Origin: Polaromonas sp.
GTDB taxonomy: Bacteria; Pseudomonadota; Gammaproteobacteria; Burkholderiales; Burkholderiaceae_C
DNA length: 32,796 bases
Assembly (NCBI GenBank): GCA_025363315.1
Contig: JANYED010000078.1
Coordinates: 1 to 32,796, forward strand
Direction of reading: 5' to 3'
Part shown: piece after piece, positions 7,578 through 17,053 of the stretch
How the letters are laid out: the number at the start of each line of letters is the position of its first letter
How positions within the stretch are numbered: position 1 is the first letter of the stretch
Notes under the pieces: model-generated
What the model saw: only the letters and a program-made list of their open reading frames with translations
What the model was told of the DNA's origin: nothing
The model's database searches: none
Translations under genes and position numbers: made by a program

Positions 7578-7606
7578 GAAAAAGGGGCTCGCGTAGCCCC
7601 TTTTTT
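7578..7606 (+). terminator. Intrinsic terminator or attenuator between rpsB and tsf
   Basis: AAAAAGGGGCT pairs with AGCCCCTTTTT around a CGCGT loop (7590-7594), followed by the T-run 7601-7606. This has the full form of a rho-independent terminator. As tsf follows 35 nt on with no clear promoter, it probably sets the S2:EF-Ts ratio by partial read-through. Confidence 0.8.
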
Positions 7607-7641
7607 ACAAGTTAAACAGTTAGACAAAAAGAGATTTGAAA

Positions 7642-8556
7642 ATGGCAATTACTGCAAGCATGGTAGCCGAGTTGCGCGCCAAAACCGATGCTCCCATGAT
7701 GGAGTGCAAAAAAGCGTTGACCGAGGCCGAAGGCAATTTTGAAAAAGCCGAAGAAATCTTGCGCGTCAAGCTCGGCAACAAGGCCGGCAAGGCCGCATCC
7801 CGCATCACTGCCGAAGGCGTGATTGCGTACCATGCCGAAGGTGGCGTCGGTGCATTGGTTGAGATCAATTGCGAAACCGACTTTGTGACAAAGAACGACA
7901 GCTTTCTGGCTTTCTCGGACGCGGTGGCGGTGGGCATCGTCAAAAACAATCCGGCTGATGTGGCTGCGGTTGGCGGCATGCCTTTGACAATGGACGGCTT
8001 TGGCCCGACGGTCGAGGATGTGCGCAAAGGCCTGATCGGCAAAATCGGCGAAAACATGTCGGTGCGCCGATATCAAAGGTTTGCCAGCGGCAAGCTGGCG
8101 TCTTACCTGCACGGCACCCGCATCGGCGTGGTGGTGGAGTTCGACGGTGACGAAGCTGCTGCCAAAGACGTTGCCATGCACGTTGCGGCGATGAAGCCGG
8201 TGTCATTGTCCAGCGACCAGGTGCCTGCCGAGTTGGTGGCGCGTGAGCGTTCAGTGGCCGCCGCAAAGGCTGCAGAGGACGCCAATGTGGCAACCGCTGC
8301 GGGCAAGCCGGTGCAGTCGGCTGAAATCGTTGCCAAGCGCATCGACGGCGGGGTGCAAAAGTACCTCAAAGAAGTCAGCCTGCACAACCAGACCTTCGTT
8401 AAAAACGACAAGCAGACGGTTGAGCAAATGCTCAAAGAAAAGGCCACGTCGGTCAAATCGTTCACCCTGTACGTGGTGGGTGAGGGTATTGAGAAGAAGG
8501 TTGATGACTTTGCTGCTGAAGTGGCTGCGCAAATTGCCGCTGCAAAATCTGTGTAA
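7642..8556 (+). CDS. tsf: Elongation factor Ts
   Basis: Guanine-nucleotide exchange factor that regenerates EF-Tu-GTP in the cytoplasm. 304 residues from ATG 7642 (an upstream in-frame TTG at 7636 is not needed; GAGA at 7631-7634 fits the ATG). The N-terminal UBA-like domain reads [30 protein letters not shown] and GDFEKA-like [13 protein letters not shown]. Next comes the exchange-critical TDFV in [11 protein letters not shown]. The core and coiled-coil parts follow, with a dimerisation-type [13 protein letters not shown] near the C-terminus. It lies downstream of the rpsB terminator. Confidence 0.98.
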   Translation: MAITASMVAELRAKTDAPMMECKKALTEAEGNFEKAEEILRVKLGNKAGKAASRITAEGVIAYHAEGGVGALVEINCETDFVTKNDSFLAFSDAVAVGIVKNNPADVAAVGGMPLTMDGFGPTVEDVRKGLIGKIGENMSVRRYQRFASGKLASYLHGTRIGVVVEFDGDEAAAKDVAMHVAAMKPVSLSSDQVPAELVARERSVAAAKAAEDANVATAAGKPVQSAEIVAKRIDGGVQKYLKEVSLHNQTFVKNDKQTVEQMLKEKATSVKSFTLYVVGEGIEKKVDDFAAEVAAQIAAAKSV

Positions 8557-8628
8557 AGCAGACTGAGTTCCTTCGCCAAGCCGGAAGGCCGCTAAACTAA
8601 TGGTCAACCCAATTCAGAAAGCGCTTAC

Positions 8629-9339
8629 ATGCCGGCCTACAAGCGAATCTTGTTAAAACTGTCAGGTGAAGCTTTGATGGGTGATGACGCGTTTGGCATC
8701 AACCGCGCCACGATTGTGCGTATGGTGGAAGAAATTGCTGAAATTACCCGCATGGGTGTCGAGGTAGCGGTCGTCATTGGCGGTGGCAATATTTTTCGCG
8801 GCGTGGCGGGCGGCTCTGTTGGCATGGACCGCGCCACTGCAGATTACATGGGCATGCTGGCCACGGTGATGAACGCTCTGGCCCTTGGTGACACCATGGA
8901 CAAAGCTGGCCTGACTGCTCGGGTCATGTCTGCCATTGCCATTGAGCGCGTTGTGGAGCCTTACGTCAGGCCCAAAGCCCTGCAATATCTTGAAGAAGGC
9001 AAAGTAGTGATTTTTGCGGCCGGTACGGGTAACCCATTTTTCACCACCGATACAGCCGCTGCCTTGCGCGGCGCTGAAATTGGCGCTGAAATTGTGCTCA
9101 AAGCTACTAAGGTCGACGGCGTGTATTCAGCGGACCCGAAAAAAGACCCCAACGCAACGCGCTATACCAGCATCACCTTTGATGAAGCTATGGGCAAAAA
9201 TCTGGAGGTGATGGATGCCACCGCCTTTGCGCTGTGCCGCGACCAGAAGCTGCCGCTCAAGGTCTTCAGTATTTTCAAGCATGGCGCGCTCAAGCGGGTT
9301 GTACAAGGCGAGGACGAAGGCACGCTGGTGCACGTTTGA
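8629..9339 (+). CDS. pyrH: Uridylate (UMP) kinase
   Basis: Phosphorylates UMP to UDP with ATP, the first committed step from UMP to UTP/CTP. 236 residues of the amino-acid-kinase fold: [12 protein letters not shown] phosphate loop, [45 protein letters not shown] and the [14 protein letters not shown] segment. The start ATG at 8629 follows AGAAAG. It sits between tsf and frr, the standard position, 72 nt after tsf; a small CCTTC/GAAGG hairpin (about 8573-8587) in that gap lacks a T-run and was not called as a terminator. Confidence 0.98.
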   Translation: MPAYKRILLKLSGEALMGDDAFGINRATIVRMVEEIAEITRMGVEVAVVIGGGNIFRGVAGGSVGMDRATADYMGMLATVMNALALGDTMDKAGLTARVMSAIAIERVVEPYVRPKALQYLEEGKVVIFAAGTGNPFFTTDTAAALRGAEIGAEIVLKATKVDGVYSADPKKDPNATRYTSITFDEAMGKNLEVMDATAFALCRDQKLPLKVFSIFKHGALKRVVQGEDEGTLVHV

Positions 9340-9389
9340 TGGGTCACTAAAGTCATTTTCTTGTCGTTGATTTCTAGAGAGTTTGAACC

Positions 9390-9950
9390 ATGAGCATCGC
9401 TGAGATTAAATCGACTGCCGAGCAAAAAATGCAGCAGTCCATCGATTCTTTTAAAAACGGTTTGACTAAAATTCGCACCGGCCGGGCAAACCCGGGTTTG
9501 CTGGATACCGTACAGGTTGACTATTACGGCTCGATGGTGCCGATCGGCCAGGTGGCCAATGTGTCATTGCTGGATGCGCGCACGATTAGCGTTTCTCCTT
9601 GGGAAAAAGGCATGGGCGCGAAAATCGAAAAAGCCATTCGTGATTCAGATCTGGGTTTGAACCCGGCCGCGCAAGGCGATTTGATTCGCGTGCCCATGCC
9701 AGCCATGACTGAAGAGCGGCGCAAAGAGCTGACCAAGATTGTGCGCAGCGAGGGCGAGCACGCCAAAGTGGCCATTCGCAACCTGCGCCGTGATGCTAAC
9801 GATAGCGTTAAAAAGCAGGTCAAAGACAAGCTGGCATCAGAAGACGACGAACGGCGCGCGCAGGACGAGGTACAAAAATTTACCGACCGGTTCATCGCAG
9901 ACGTTGACAAATTGGTGGCCTCCAAAGAGCAAGACATCATGGCTGTGTAA
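9390..9950 (+). CDS. frr: Ribosome recycling factor
   Basis: With EF-G splits post-termination ribosomes. 186 residues, matching the family (about 185). It starts [39 protein letters not shown] and contains [25 protein letters not shown] and the C-terminal long helix with [11 protein letters not shown] and [20 protein letters not shown] lies upstream of the ATG. It is 50 nt after pyrH and 35 nt before uppS. Confidence 0.98.
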   Translation: MSIAEIKSTAEQKMQQSIDSFKNGLTKIRTGRANPGLLDTVQVDYYGSMVPIGQVANVSLLDARTISVSPWEKGMGAKIEKAIRDSDLGLNPAAQGDLIRVPMPAMTEERRKELTKIVRSEGEHAKVAIRNLRRDANDSVKKQVKDKLASEDDERRAQDEVQKFTDRFIADVDKLVASKEQDIMAV

Positions 9951-9985
9951 ACCGGCGCAAGCCCATCTTTAGCACCAAGCGACGC

Positions 9986-10735
9986 ATGTCAGACCCCTCC
10001 GTTCCGCATCACGTTGCCATCGTCATGGACGGCAATGGTCGCTGGGCGACCAGCCGTTACTTGCCGCGCATAGCCGGTCACAAGCAAGGCGTGGAAGCGT
10101 TGCGCACCTGCGTGCAGTCGTGTATTGACCGGGGCGTGGCAGTGCTGACGGTATTTGCTTTTTCATCGGAAAACTGGAACCGCCCCACTGAAGAAGTCTC
10201 GGGCTTGATGGACCTGCTGGGTATGGCGCTGACCCGCGAAGTCCCCCGCTTGCAGGCTAACGGTGTGCGAATGCATTTTGTTGGCAATCGGTTACAGCTT
10301 TCCAGCAAAGTGCAGGCAGGTTTGGTGCAGGCTGAACTGGATACCTCCAAAAACCAGCGAATGATTTTCAACATCTGTTTTAACTACGGTGGGCGTTGGG
10401 ATATTGCCCAGGCTGCACAAAAGCTCGTTGACAGCGGCCAGGCCATCACAGAAATGGCACTTGACCGAGCCATGGCGTTGGCGCACGTTCCTGATCCTGA
10501 CTTGCTCATACGAACAGGCGGCGAGCTTCGTATCAGCAACTTTTTGCTTTGGCAGTCTGCGTATTCAGAGTTTTACTTTACCAACAAGCTGTGGCCAGAC
10601 TTCGATGCGGCAGCACTCGACGAAGCGATTGTCTTTTTCAAAACCCGTGAAAGACGCTTTGGCCAAACTTCTGCGCAGCTCAAAACGCAGGGCAAATCGC
10701 ATCCCGTCAAAGTCCATGCAGTGAAAGTTGCCTGA
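9986..10735 (+). CDS. uppS: Undecaprenyl diphosphate synthase (di-trans,poly-cis)
   Basis: Condenses isopentenyl diphosphate units onto farnesyl diphosphate to make the C55 lipid carrier for peptidoglycan and O-antigen. 249 residues. The catalytic Asp15 lies in HVAIVMDGNGRWA; also present are GHKQGVEALR, FAFSSENWNRP, and the C-terminal DPDLLIRTGGELRISNFLLWQ with SEFYF. The stop codon shares one base with the ATG of cdsA (TGATG), indicating translational coupling. The neighbouring dxr supplies precursors for the same isoprenoid pathway. Confidence 0.97.
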   Translation: MSDPSVPHHVAIVMDGNGRWATSRYLPRIAGHKQGVEALRTCVQSCIDRGVAVLTVFAFSSENWNRPTEEVSGLMDLLGMALTREVPRLQANGVRMHFVGNRLQLSSKVQAGLVQAELDTSKNQRMIFNICFNYGGRWDIAQAAQKLVDSGQAITEMALDRAMALAHVPDPDLLIRTGGELRISNFLLWQSAYSEFYFTNKLWPDFDAAALDEAIVFFKTRERRFGQTSAQLKTQGKSHPVKVHAVKVA

Positions 10736-11595
10736 TGCTGAAACAGCGGGTGATTACCGCGATCGTCTTGCTCGCAATTTTGCTACCTGCCATGTTCTAC
10801 AAAACGCCAGTGCCGTTTTGTGCGGTGGCACTTGTGCTGATTGCTGCCAGTGGGTGGGAGTGGGGGCGGCTAAATTCCTGTAGTTCAACGGTCAGTTTGC
10901 TGCTGGGCATGGCAGTCGCAGCGCTGTGCGGCGTTGCATGGTATGCAGGTTTTCTGGACAGGTCGTTGTCGTTACTTTGGACCTTGACGGGTGGGGCATG
11001 GGTGTCGCTGGGCGGCCTTCTCTTGCACGCAGGCGTTGCTGGCTGGCCCCGCATCCCAAAAGCCTTGCGTCTTGCCGGGGGCACGGCAGTACTGTGGCTG
11101 GCCTGGCTGGCCGTTGCGCAGGCCCGCGTGATGGGTATTGAGTTTTTGCTGTCAGTGCTGTTGTTGGTGTGGGTTGCAGACATTGCCGCCTATGCTGCTG
11201 GCCGGGCGTTCGGCGGTAGGTTTACGCGCGGCAAACTGGCGCCGACCATCAGCCCCGGCAAAAGCTGGGAAGGCGTGTGGGGCGGAGTGACGGGCGTCGT
11301 GATGCTGTCGATAAGCTGGGCCTTGCTTGATCGGTCGGGCCATGCTGTATTTTCTGGCAGCTTGTATGCCCGCCTTTGGGCTCAGCATGGTGTGCTGGTG
11401 ATGCTCGTAGGTGTGATTTTTCTAGCGACGATGAGTGTGGTGGGTGACCTGGTCGAATCGCTCGTCAAACGCAGTGCGGGTGTCAAGGATTCCAGCGGTT
11501 TGTTGCCGGGTCATGGCGGTGTGCTGGACCGGGTAGATGCGCTATTACCTGCGTTACCGTTGGCCATGATGCTGGCTAATTTTCAAACCTTATGA
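10735..11595 (+). CDS. cdsA: Phosphatidate cytidylyltransferase (CDP-diglyceride synthase)
   Basis: Integral inner-membrane enzyme making CDP-diacylglycerol from phosphatidic acid and CTP, the branch point for phospholipids. 286 residues, very hydrophobic, with about seven to eight membrane helices starting at residue 7. The family signature S-x-x-KR-x(4)-KD-x-G is seen as SLVKRSAGVKDSSGLLPGHGG followed by LDRVDALL; SPGKSWEG and the preceding GRFTRGKLAP are also typical. It starts in the uppS stop codon and ends overlapping dxr by 4 nt (ATGA). Confidence 0.95.
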   Translation: MLKQRVITAIVLLAILLPAMFYKTPVPFCAVALVLIAASGWEWGRLNSCSSTVSLLLGMAVAALCGVAWYAGFLDRSLSLLWTLTGGAWVSLGGLLLHAGVAGWPRIPKALRLAGGTAVLWLAWLAVAQARVMGIEFLLSVLLLVWVADIAAYAAGRAFGGRFTRGKLAPTISPGKSWEGVWGGVTGVVMLSISWALLDRSGHAVFSGSLYARLWAQHGVLVMLVGVIFLATMSVVGDLVESLVKRSAGVKDSSGLLPGHGGVLDRVDALLPALPLAMMLANFQTL

Positions 11596-12779
11596 CTTTA
11601 AAAAAACAACGTGTGACGGTTCTGGGCTCCACCGGGTCAGTGGGCGTCAACACCCTCGAAGTCATCGCAGCTCACCCGGACCGGTTCGAGGTGTTTGCTT
11701 TGAGCGCTGCGACACAAACCGAACTGATGCTCGCGCAGTGCGCGCGCTTTCAACCGCGCTATGCCGTCATGGCCAGTGCGCCGCATTCGCGCGAGCTGGC
11801 CCGTAAGCTGAAGGATAACGGGCTTGAGACGCAAGTTTTAGCCGAAAAAAACGCGCTTGAAACGATAGCATCTCATGAGCATGTTGACGCTGTGATGGCG
11901 GCTATTGTGGGCGCTGCTGGGCTTGCAGCATGTATGGCCGCTGCCAATGCAGGCAAGCGTTTGCTGCTGGCCAACAAAGAGGCGCTGGTTGTGGGTGGCG
12001 AAGTATTCATGCAGGCTGTCAGGGAGGGCGGTGCGCAGTTGTTGCCGATTGACAGTGAACACTCCGCCATTTTTCAGTCGCTGCCTGAAGATCCGGCAAC
12101 TTGGGCAGAACGGGTTGAAAAAATTATTCTGACTGCCTCGGGCGGGCCGTTTCTTGCCCGCGATCTGTCGACACTACGCGACGTCACGCCCGACGAAGCT
12201 TGTGCACACCCTAACTGGGTGATGGGTCGCAAAATTTCGGTGGATTCAGCCACGATGATGAACAAGGCGCTGGAGGTAATTGAAGCCAAGTATCTGTTTG
12301 ACATCGCTGCTGCGCAAATCGAGGTGGTGATTCACCCGCAGAGCATTGTGCATTCGATGGTGCAGTATCTGGATACATCGGTGGTTGCGCAGCTGGGTAC
12401 CCCCGACATGCGCGTTCCGATTGCCTACGGCTTGGCCTGGCCCGGCAGGCTTGCCTCCGGTGCTAAGGCGCTGGACTTCAAGGCACTGGCCAGCATGAGC
12501 TTTGAAGTGCCCGACCGGCAGCGTTTTCCGGGTCTTCAACTGGCGTGGGACGTGTTGGGAGCGCCTACCGGCACGCCGGCTATTTTGAATGCAGCCAACG
12601 AAGTAGCGGTGGCTGCATTCCTTGATAAAAAAATACGCTTTGATCAAATTCATGCCGTTAACAGCGCGACGCTTGAGTCGGTTGTGGCGTGCGTTGTTAA
12701 CGGCATGGACGATCTGCTTGAGCTGGACCTCAAGTCACGCGCTTTCGCACAAAACCTGACTCGATTGATGGAGCCTTGA
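11592..12779 (+). CDS. dxr: 1-deoxy-D-xylulose 5-phosphate reductoisomerase
   Basis: NADPH-dependent conversion of DXP to MEP, the first committed step of the non-mevalonate isoprenoid pathway and the fosmidomycin target. 395 residues, family about 390-400. NADPH-binding GSTGSVGVNTLEV, LANKEALVVGGE, the metal-binding acidic segment IDSEHSAIFQ, TASGGPF, the flexible-loop region NWVMGRKISVDSATMMNKALE and HPQSIVHSMVQY are all present. It overlaps cdsA by 4 nt and ends one nt before the rseP start. Confidence 0.97.
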   Translation: MTLKKQRVTVLGSTGSVGVNTLEVIAAHPDRFEVFALSAATQTELMLAQCARFQPRYAVMASAPHSRELARKLKDNGLETQVLAEKNALETIASHEHVDAVMAAIVGAAGLAACMAAANAGKRLLLANKEALVVGGEVFMQAVREGGAQLLPIDSEHSAIFQSLPEDPATWAERVEKIILTASGGPFLARDLSTLRDVTPDEACAHPNWVMGRKISVDSATMMNKALEVIEAKYLFDIAAAQIEVVIHPQSIVHSMVQYLDTSVVAQLGTPDMRVPIAYGLAWPGRLASGAKALDFKALASMSFEVPDRQRFPGLQLAWDVLGAPTGTPAILNAANEVAVAAFLDKKIRFDQIHAVNSATLESVVACVVNGMDDLLELDLKSRAFAQNLTRLMEP

Positions 12780-12780
12780 C

Positions 12781-14145
12781 ATGTTGACATTGGTCGCTTT
12801 TATTATTGCTCTGGGCGTGCTGATTGCTGTCCATGAATATGGTCACTACCGGGTAGCCGTGGCTTGCGGCATCAAGGTACTGAAGTTTTCAATTGGCTTT
12901 GGAAAGCCGATCTATACCTGGCGACTCAAGGGCAAGCCTACGGAGTTTTCGATTGGCATGCTGCCATTGGGCGGCTATGTGAAGATGCTTGACGAACGTG
13001 AGGGGCCTGTCGATGCAGCCGAGCGCCACTTGGCCTTCAACACCCAACCTCTCAAGTCGCGCGCTGCTGTAGTTGCCGCCGGGCCTGCCGCCAATTTGCT
13101 GCTGGCCATCATGCTTTATAGCCTGGTGAACTGGAGCGGCCTTCAAGAGCCGAAAGCCATCCTTGCTAGTCCGGTGGCGGGATCGATTGCAGAGCGTGTG
13201 GGTTTGCAAGGCCGTGAGCTCGTCCTTCAGGCGGCCTTCGACGACGAGACATTTGAAGGCGTCCGCTCGTTCGAGGATTTGCGCTGGCGGTTGACGCAAG
13301 GCGCATTGAACGGTCGCGACGTTCGCCTCTCCGTCACCACGGATTTTGTGTCGAGCGACCCGCCTGCTCGCGACGTTGTGCTGAAGCTGGCCAACTTGAA
13401 AGCCAGCGATGCGGATGTGCAGCTGTTTCGCAAAATAGGTATTTTTAGCCCTTGGACACAGCCGGTTTTGGGCGAGGTCGTGGCGGGCGGCGCTGGGGCG
13501 AAGGCGGGCTTGCGCGCTGGTGACGTTGTGCAGCGCGTCGGCGCAATGCCAGTTGTGGACGGTCAGCAACTGCGGGAAATCATTCGCAGCAGTACGGTTC
13601 AGACAGGCGCCCAGACCTGGCAGCTTTTGCGAGGTGGGCAAATGATGGATATTTTGGTGACGGCTGATGTGCTTCAAGAAGGCAAAAAGAGCATAGGCCG
13701 CATAGGCGCGTATGTTGGTTCGCCACCAGAAATGGTGACAGTTCGGTATGGCGCGCTTGGCGGGCTGTGGCAAGGCGCGGTGCGAACGTGGGAAGTGTCA
13801 GCGTTGACACTCAAAATGATGGGGAAAATGGTGATCGGTCAGGCATCGCTTAAAAACCTCAGTGGTCCTTTGACCATCGCCGACTACGCTGGCAAGTCAG
13901 CCAGCTTGGGCTGGTCAGCTTATTTGCTGTTTTTAGCTCTGATAAGCGTTAGTTTGGGAGTGCTCAACTTGCTCCCGTTGCCGGTCTTGGACGGAGGTCA
14001 CCTGATGTATTATCTTTGGGAGGCTGTGACCGGTCGTAGCGTGTCCCAAGCGTGGATGGAAGGGCTGCAACGCGGTGGCGTCGCCGTTTTACTGTGCATG
14101 ATGTCAGTCGCTCTGTTCAATGACGTCACACGGATTTTTGGCTAG
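12781..14145 (+). CDS. rseP: RseP site-2 zinc metalloprotease
   Basis: Inner-membrane intramembrane protease that cleaves anti-sigma factor RseA in the sigma-E envelope stress pathway and clears signal-peptide remnants. 454 residues. The zinc motif HEYGH is at residues 18-22 in the first membrane helix. A membrane segment follows at GPAANLLLAIMLYS. Then come PDZ domains (about 115-310, with AGAKAGLRAGDVVQRVG marking the second). The third zinc-ligand motif is in LNLLPLPVLDGGHLMYYLWEAVTG near the C-terminus. Its position just before bamA matches the common envelope-biogenesis order. Confidence 0.96.
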   Translation: MLTLVAFIIALGVLIAVHEYGHYRVAVACGIKVLKFSIGFGKPIYTWRLKGKPTEFSIGMLPLGGYVKMLDEREGPVDAAERHLAFNTQPLKSRAAVVAAGPAANLLLAIMLYSLVNWSGLQEPKAILASPVAGSIAERVGLQGRELVLQAAFDDETFEGVRSFEDLRWRLTQGALNGRDVRLSVTTDFVSSDPPARDVVLKLANLKASDADVQLFRKIGIFSPWTQPVLGEVVAGGAGAKAGLRAGDVVQRVGAMPVVDGQQLREIIRSSTVQTGAQTWQLLRGGQMMDILVTADVLQEGKKSIGRIGAYVGSPPEMVTVRYGALGGLWQGAVRTWEVSALTLKMMGKMVIGQASLKNLSGPLTIADYAGKSASLGWSAYLLFLALISVSLGVLNLLPLPVLDGGHLMYYLWEAVTGRSVSQAWMEGLQRGGVAVLLCMMSVALFNDVTRIFG

Positions 14146-14192
14146 TTTGGCCATTGCTCCGTTTAAACAGCCAGAATCATTACTCAAAATTC

Positions 14193-16490
14193 ATGCAAAA
14201 AAAAATTCGTCAATTCAAACTTCGAGTCTGCGCGGTGGCAGCAAGCGTGCTTTTGGCGCACTCAGCTTGGGCCGTTGATCCTTTTACCGTCAAAGACATA
14301 CGTGTTGAGGGCTTGCAACGTGTAGAACCAGGGACTATTTTTGCCTCATTGCCCTTCAGGGTAGGCGAAACGTACAACGACGACAAAGGATCTAGCGCCA
14401 TTCGTGCCTTATTTGCGCTTGGTCTGTTCAAGGATGTTCGGCTGGAAGTCAGCGGTGATGTGCTGGTCGTGATCGTCGAGGAGCGTCCGACCATCGCTGA
14501 TGTGAATTTTGTGGGTTCAAAAGAGTTTGACAAAGACGTTTTGAAAAAAGCGTTACGTGAAATTGGATTGGCCGAAGGCCAGCCCTTTGACAAGGCGCTT
14601 GCTGACAAGGCTGAACAGGAAGTCAAACGTCAATACATCAACAAAAGTATGTATGGCGCAGAAATTGTCATCACAGTCACGCCGATTGAGCGAAACCGTG
14701 TTAATTTGTCCTTCACGGTCACCGAGGGCGACACAGCCAAAATCAAGGACATCCGCATTGTCGGTAACAAGGCGTTCAGCGAATCCACTGTTTTGGGATT
14801 GTTTGATCTGGACACGGGTGGCTGGATGAGCTGGTACACGAAGGCCAATCGTTACTCGCGGGCCAAGCTCAATGGCGACATCGAAACCATGCGCTCCTAC
14901 TATTTGGCGCGCGGCTACTTGGAGTTCAAAGTCGACTCCACACAAGTTGCCATATCGCCAGACAAACAGGACGTCAGCATCACCATCAATGTGACTGAAG
15001 GTGAGCGTTTTATCGTGTCTGGTGTGAAGCTTGAGGGAAACTTTCTGGGTAAGGAAGAAGAGTTCAAATCATTGGTGGCCATCAAGCCCGGGCAGGCTTA
15101 CAACGCAGATACCGTCACCCAAACTACCAAGGCGTTCTCAGATTACTTTGGTACGTTTGGTTTTGCATTCGCCCGTGTTGAAGCTATCCCGGAAATTGAC
15201 CGCGTTAACAATCGTGTGGCGTATGTTCTGCAAGCTGAACCATCACGCAGAGCGTACGTTCGCCGGATCAACGTGGTCGGTAACAACCGAACACGTGACC
15301 AGGTCGTGCGGCGCGAATTTAGACAATTTGAATCATCGTGGTACGACGGCGACAAAATTAAATTATCCAGAGACCGCGTCGACCGGCTCGGGTTTTTTAC
15401 CGATGTGAACGTTGATACGCAGGAGGTCACGGGCACTGCAGACCAAGTCGACGTTGCGGTCACGGTGGTAGAAAAGCCGACGGGTAACTTGCAAATTGGC
15501 GCCGGATTCTCAAGCGCAGAAAAACTATCCTTGAGCTTTGGTGTCAAGCAAGAGAATGTTTTCGGATCCGGCAACTATCTGGGTTTAGAAGTCAATACCA
15601 GCAAGATCAACCGTCAACTGGTTTTGAGCACCGTGGATCCGTACTTCACTGCTGACGGCATTTCCCGTGCATTTGATGTTTACCGGCGAACGTCCCGTCC
15701 ACTTGACGGGCAGGGTGGCGACTACGGCTTAAAGACCACTGGTGCAAGCATTCGTTTTGGTATTCCATTCACTGAAATTGATACGGTATATTTTGGTGGC
15801 GGATTTGAACGACTGGCCATCGAGCCTGGCATAAATGCGTTGCCAGTGACTTACCAGGCTTATGCAAATCAGTTTGGATACAGCAGCACCTCCATTCCAC
15901 TAACAGTTGGTTGGGCACGAGATAGCCGGGACAGTGCGCTTGTGCCAACCAAGGGTCGCTATCAGCGCGTGTTCGGCGAGTGGGGTGTAGCGGGCGATGC
16001 GCGCTATGTGCGCGGTAATTACCAAATTCAGCAGTACATTCCCCTGAACAAGCAATTCACCATTGGGCTTAACGCCGAGCTGGGTTGGGGGCGCGGACTG
16101 GACAATCGACCGTTCCCGATTTTTAAGAATTTTTATTCAGGCGGTTTGGGGTCTGTTCGCGGATTTTCACAAGGCTCGCTTGGCCCACGGGATATTTCTG
16201 GCTTGTCAACGGGTGGACCTAAAAAAATTACGCTGAACGGTGAACTCAGTGCACCGTTTCCCGGAACTGGCAACGACCGTACGTTGCGGCTTTTCGGGTT
16301 TGTGGATGTCGGCAACGTCTTTGGTGAATTTGACCCTTACAAGATCAGCGAATTGCGAGCGTCCTATGGCCTCGGCGTGAGCTGGGTGTCACCTGTTGGC
16401 CCGTTGCGCCTGGGCATTGCCAATCCACTGCGGAAAAAAGTAGGCGATAGAATAGAGCGATTCCAATTTCAAATCGGCACTTCTTTCTAA
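14193..16490 (+). CDS. bamA: Outer membrane protein assembly factor BamA
   Basis: Central pore of the BAM complex that inserts beta-barrel proteins. 765 residues from ATG 14193. The signal peptide MQKKIRQFKLRVCAVAASVL ends at AWA before VDPF. Five POTRA domains span about residues 28-425 (openings such as FTVKDIRVEGLQRVE, TIADVNFVGSKEF, AKIKDIRIVGNKAF, FIVSGVKLEGNF, AYVRRINVVGNNRT). The C-terminal barrel has the lid motif VRGF (SVRGFSQGSLGPRD) and ends in Phe, as expected for the targeting signal. The frame extends to a TTG at 14154, rejected because the signal peptide fits the ATG; upstream Shine-Dalgarno pairing is poor. The stop overlaps the skp start (TAATG). Confidence 0.97.
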   Translation: MQKKIRQFKLRVCAVAASVLLAHSAWAVDPFTVKDIRVEGLQRVEPGTIFASLPFRVGETYNDDKGSSAIRALFALGLFKDVRLEVSGDVLVVIVEERPTIADVNFVGSKEFDKDVLKKALREIGLAEGQPFDKALADKAEQEVKRQYINKSMYGAEIVITVTPIERNRVNLSFTVTEGDTAKIKDIRIVGNKAFSESTVLGLFDLDTGGWMSWYTKANRYSRAKLNGDIETMRSYYLARGYLEFKVDSTQVAISPDKQDVSITINVTEGERFIVSGVKLEGNFLGKEEEFKSLVAIKPGQAYNADTVTQTTKAFSDYFGTFGFAFARVEAIPEIDRVNNRVAYVLQAEPSRRAYVRRINVVGNNRTRDQVVRREFRQFESSWYDGDKIKLSRDRVDRLGFFTDVNVDTQEVTGTADQVDVAVTVVEKPTGNLQIGAGFSSAEKLSLSFGVKQENVFGSGNYLGLEVNTSKINRQLVLSTVDPYFTADGISRAFDVYRRTSRPLDGQGGDYGLKTTGASIRFGIPFTEIDTVYFGGGFERLAIEPGINALPVTYQAYANQFGYSSTSIPLTVGWARDSRDSALVPTKGRYQRVFGEWGVAGDARYVRGNYQIQQYIPLNKQFTIGLNAELGWGRGLDNRPFPIFKNFYSGGLGSVRGFSQGSLGPRDISGLSTGGPKKITLNGELSAPFPGTGNDRTLRLFGFVDVGNVFGEFDPYKISELRASYGLGVSWVSPVGPLRLGIANPLRKKVGDRIERFQFQIGTSF

Positions 16491-17002
16491 TGATGAATAT
16501 TTCACGCAAATTCTGGCTGGCTTGCCTGGTGTCATGCGCGGTGTTTTCCGCCGACGCGCAAGAGTTCAAAATCGGCATTGTCAATCTTGACAGGATTTTT
16601 CGCGAAGCGAACTCGGCCAAAGCAGCTCAGACCAAGCTTGAGCAGGAATTTGGCAAGCGTGAGAAAGAGCTTGGCGATGCCGGCGCCCAGTTGAAGACTG
16701 CTTCAGAAAAGTTCGAGCGTGAAGCGCCAACATTGGCGGAAAGCCAGCGCAACACGCGGCAAAAGCAGCTCGTTGACCAGGACCGTGACTTTCAGCGCAA
16801 GCGCCGTGAGTTTCAAGAGGACTTGAACGCACGCAAAAACGAAGAACTGCAACAGGTTATTGAACGCGCCAACCGAGTCGTCAAAACGCTGGCTGAGTCC
16901 GAGAAATTTGACCTGATTGTCCAAGAAGCGGTGTACGTCAATCCCAAGCACGACATCACCGACAAAGTGCTTCGCATCCTGAATGGCGCAAACGGCAAGT
17001 AG
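16490..17002 (+). CDS. skp: OmpH/Skp family periplasmic chaperone
   Basis: Periplasmic holdase delivering unfolded outer-membrane proteins to BAM. 170 residues with an N-terminal signal peptide (hydrophobic FWLACLVSCAVFS, cleavage likely after ADA) and then IGIVNLDRIFREANSAKAAQ. A long charged coiled-coil region (about residues 45-130) forms the tentacles, and the conserved C-terminal beta strand is FDLIVQEAVYVNPKHDITDKVL. The first ATG overlaps the bamA stop; a second ATG three bases on is equally possible. Location after bamA is standard. Confidence 0.95.
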   Translation: MMNISRKFWLACLVSCAVFSADAQEFKIGIVNLDRIFREANSAKAAQTKLEQEFGKREKELGDAGAQLKTASEKFEREAPTLAESQRNTRQKQLVDQDRDFQRKRREFQEDLNARKNEELQQVIERANRVVKTLAESEKFDLIVQEAVYVNPKHDITDKVLRILNGANGK

Positions 17003-17010
17003 GCGTTTGC

Positions 17011-17032
17011 GGCCCCGCAAAATCAGCGGGCC
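17011..17032 (+). other. GC-rich hairpin between skp and lpxD
   Basis: GGCCCCGC (17011-17018) pairs with GCGGGCC (17026-17032), with one bulged C and a 7-nt loop. There is no T-run, so termination is unlikely; it may mark an mRNA processing or stability site in the 51-nt gap. Confidence 0.4.
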
Positions 17033-17053
17033 AAGTCGTGGTGCCGTCCGAGC

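Noticed and set aside
8573..8587. CCTTC/GAAGG hairpin between tsf and pyrH.
   Set aside because: Only 5 bp and no T-run; not enough to call a terminator.
14154..14192. TTG-initiated extension of bamA adding 13 residues.
   Set aside because: The signal peptide starts properly at ATG 14193; the extension would put a polar stretch before it.
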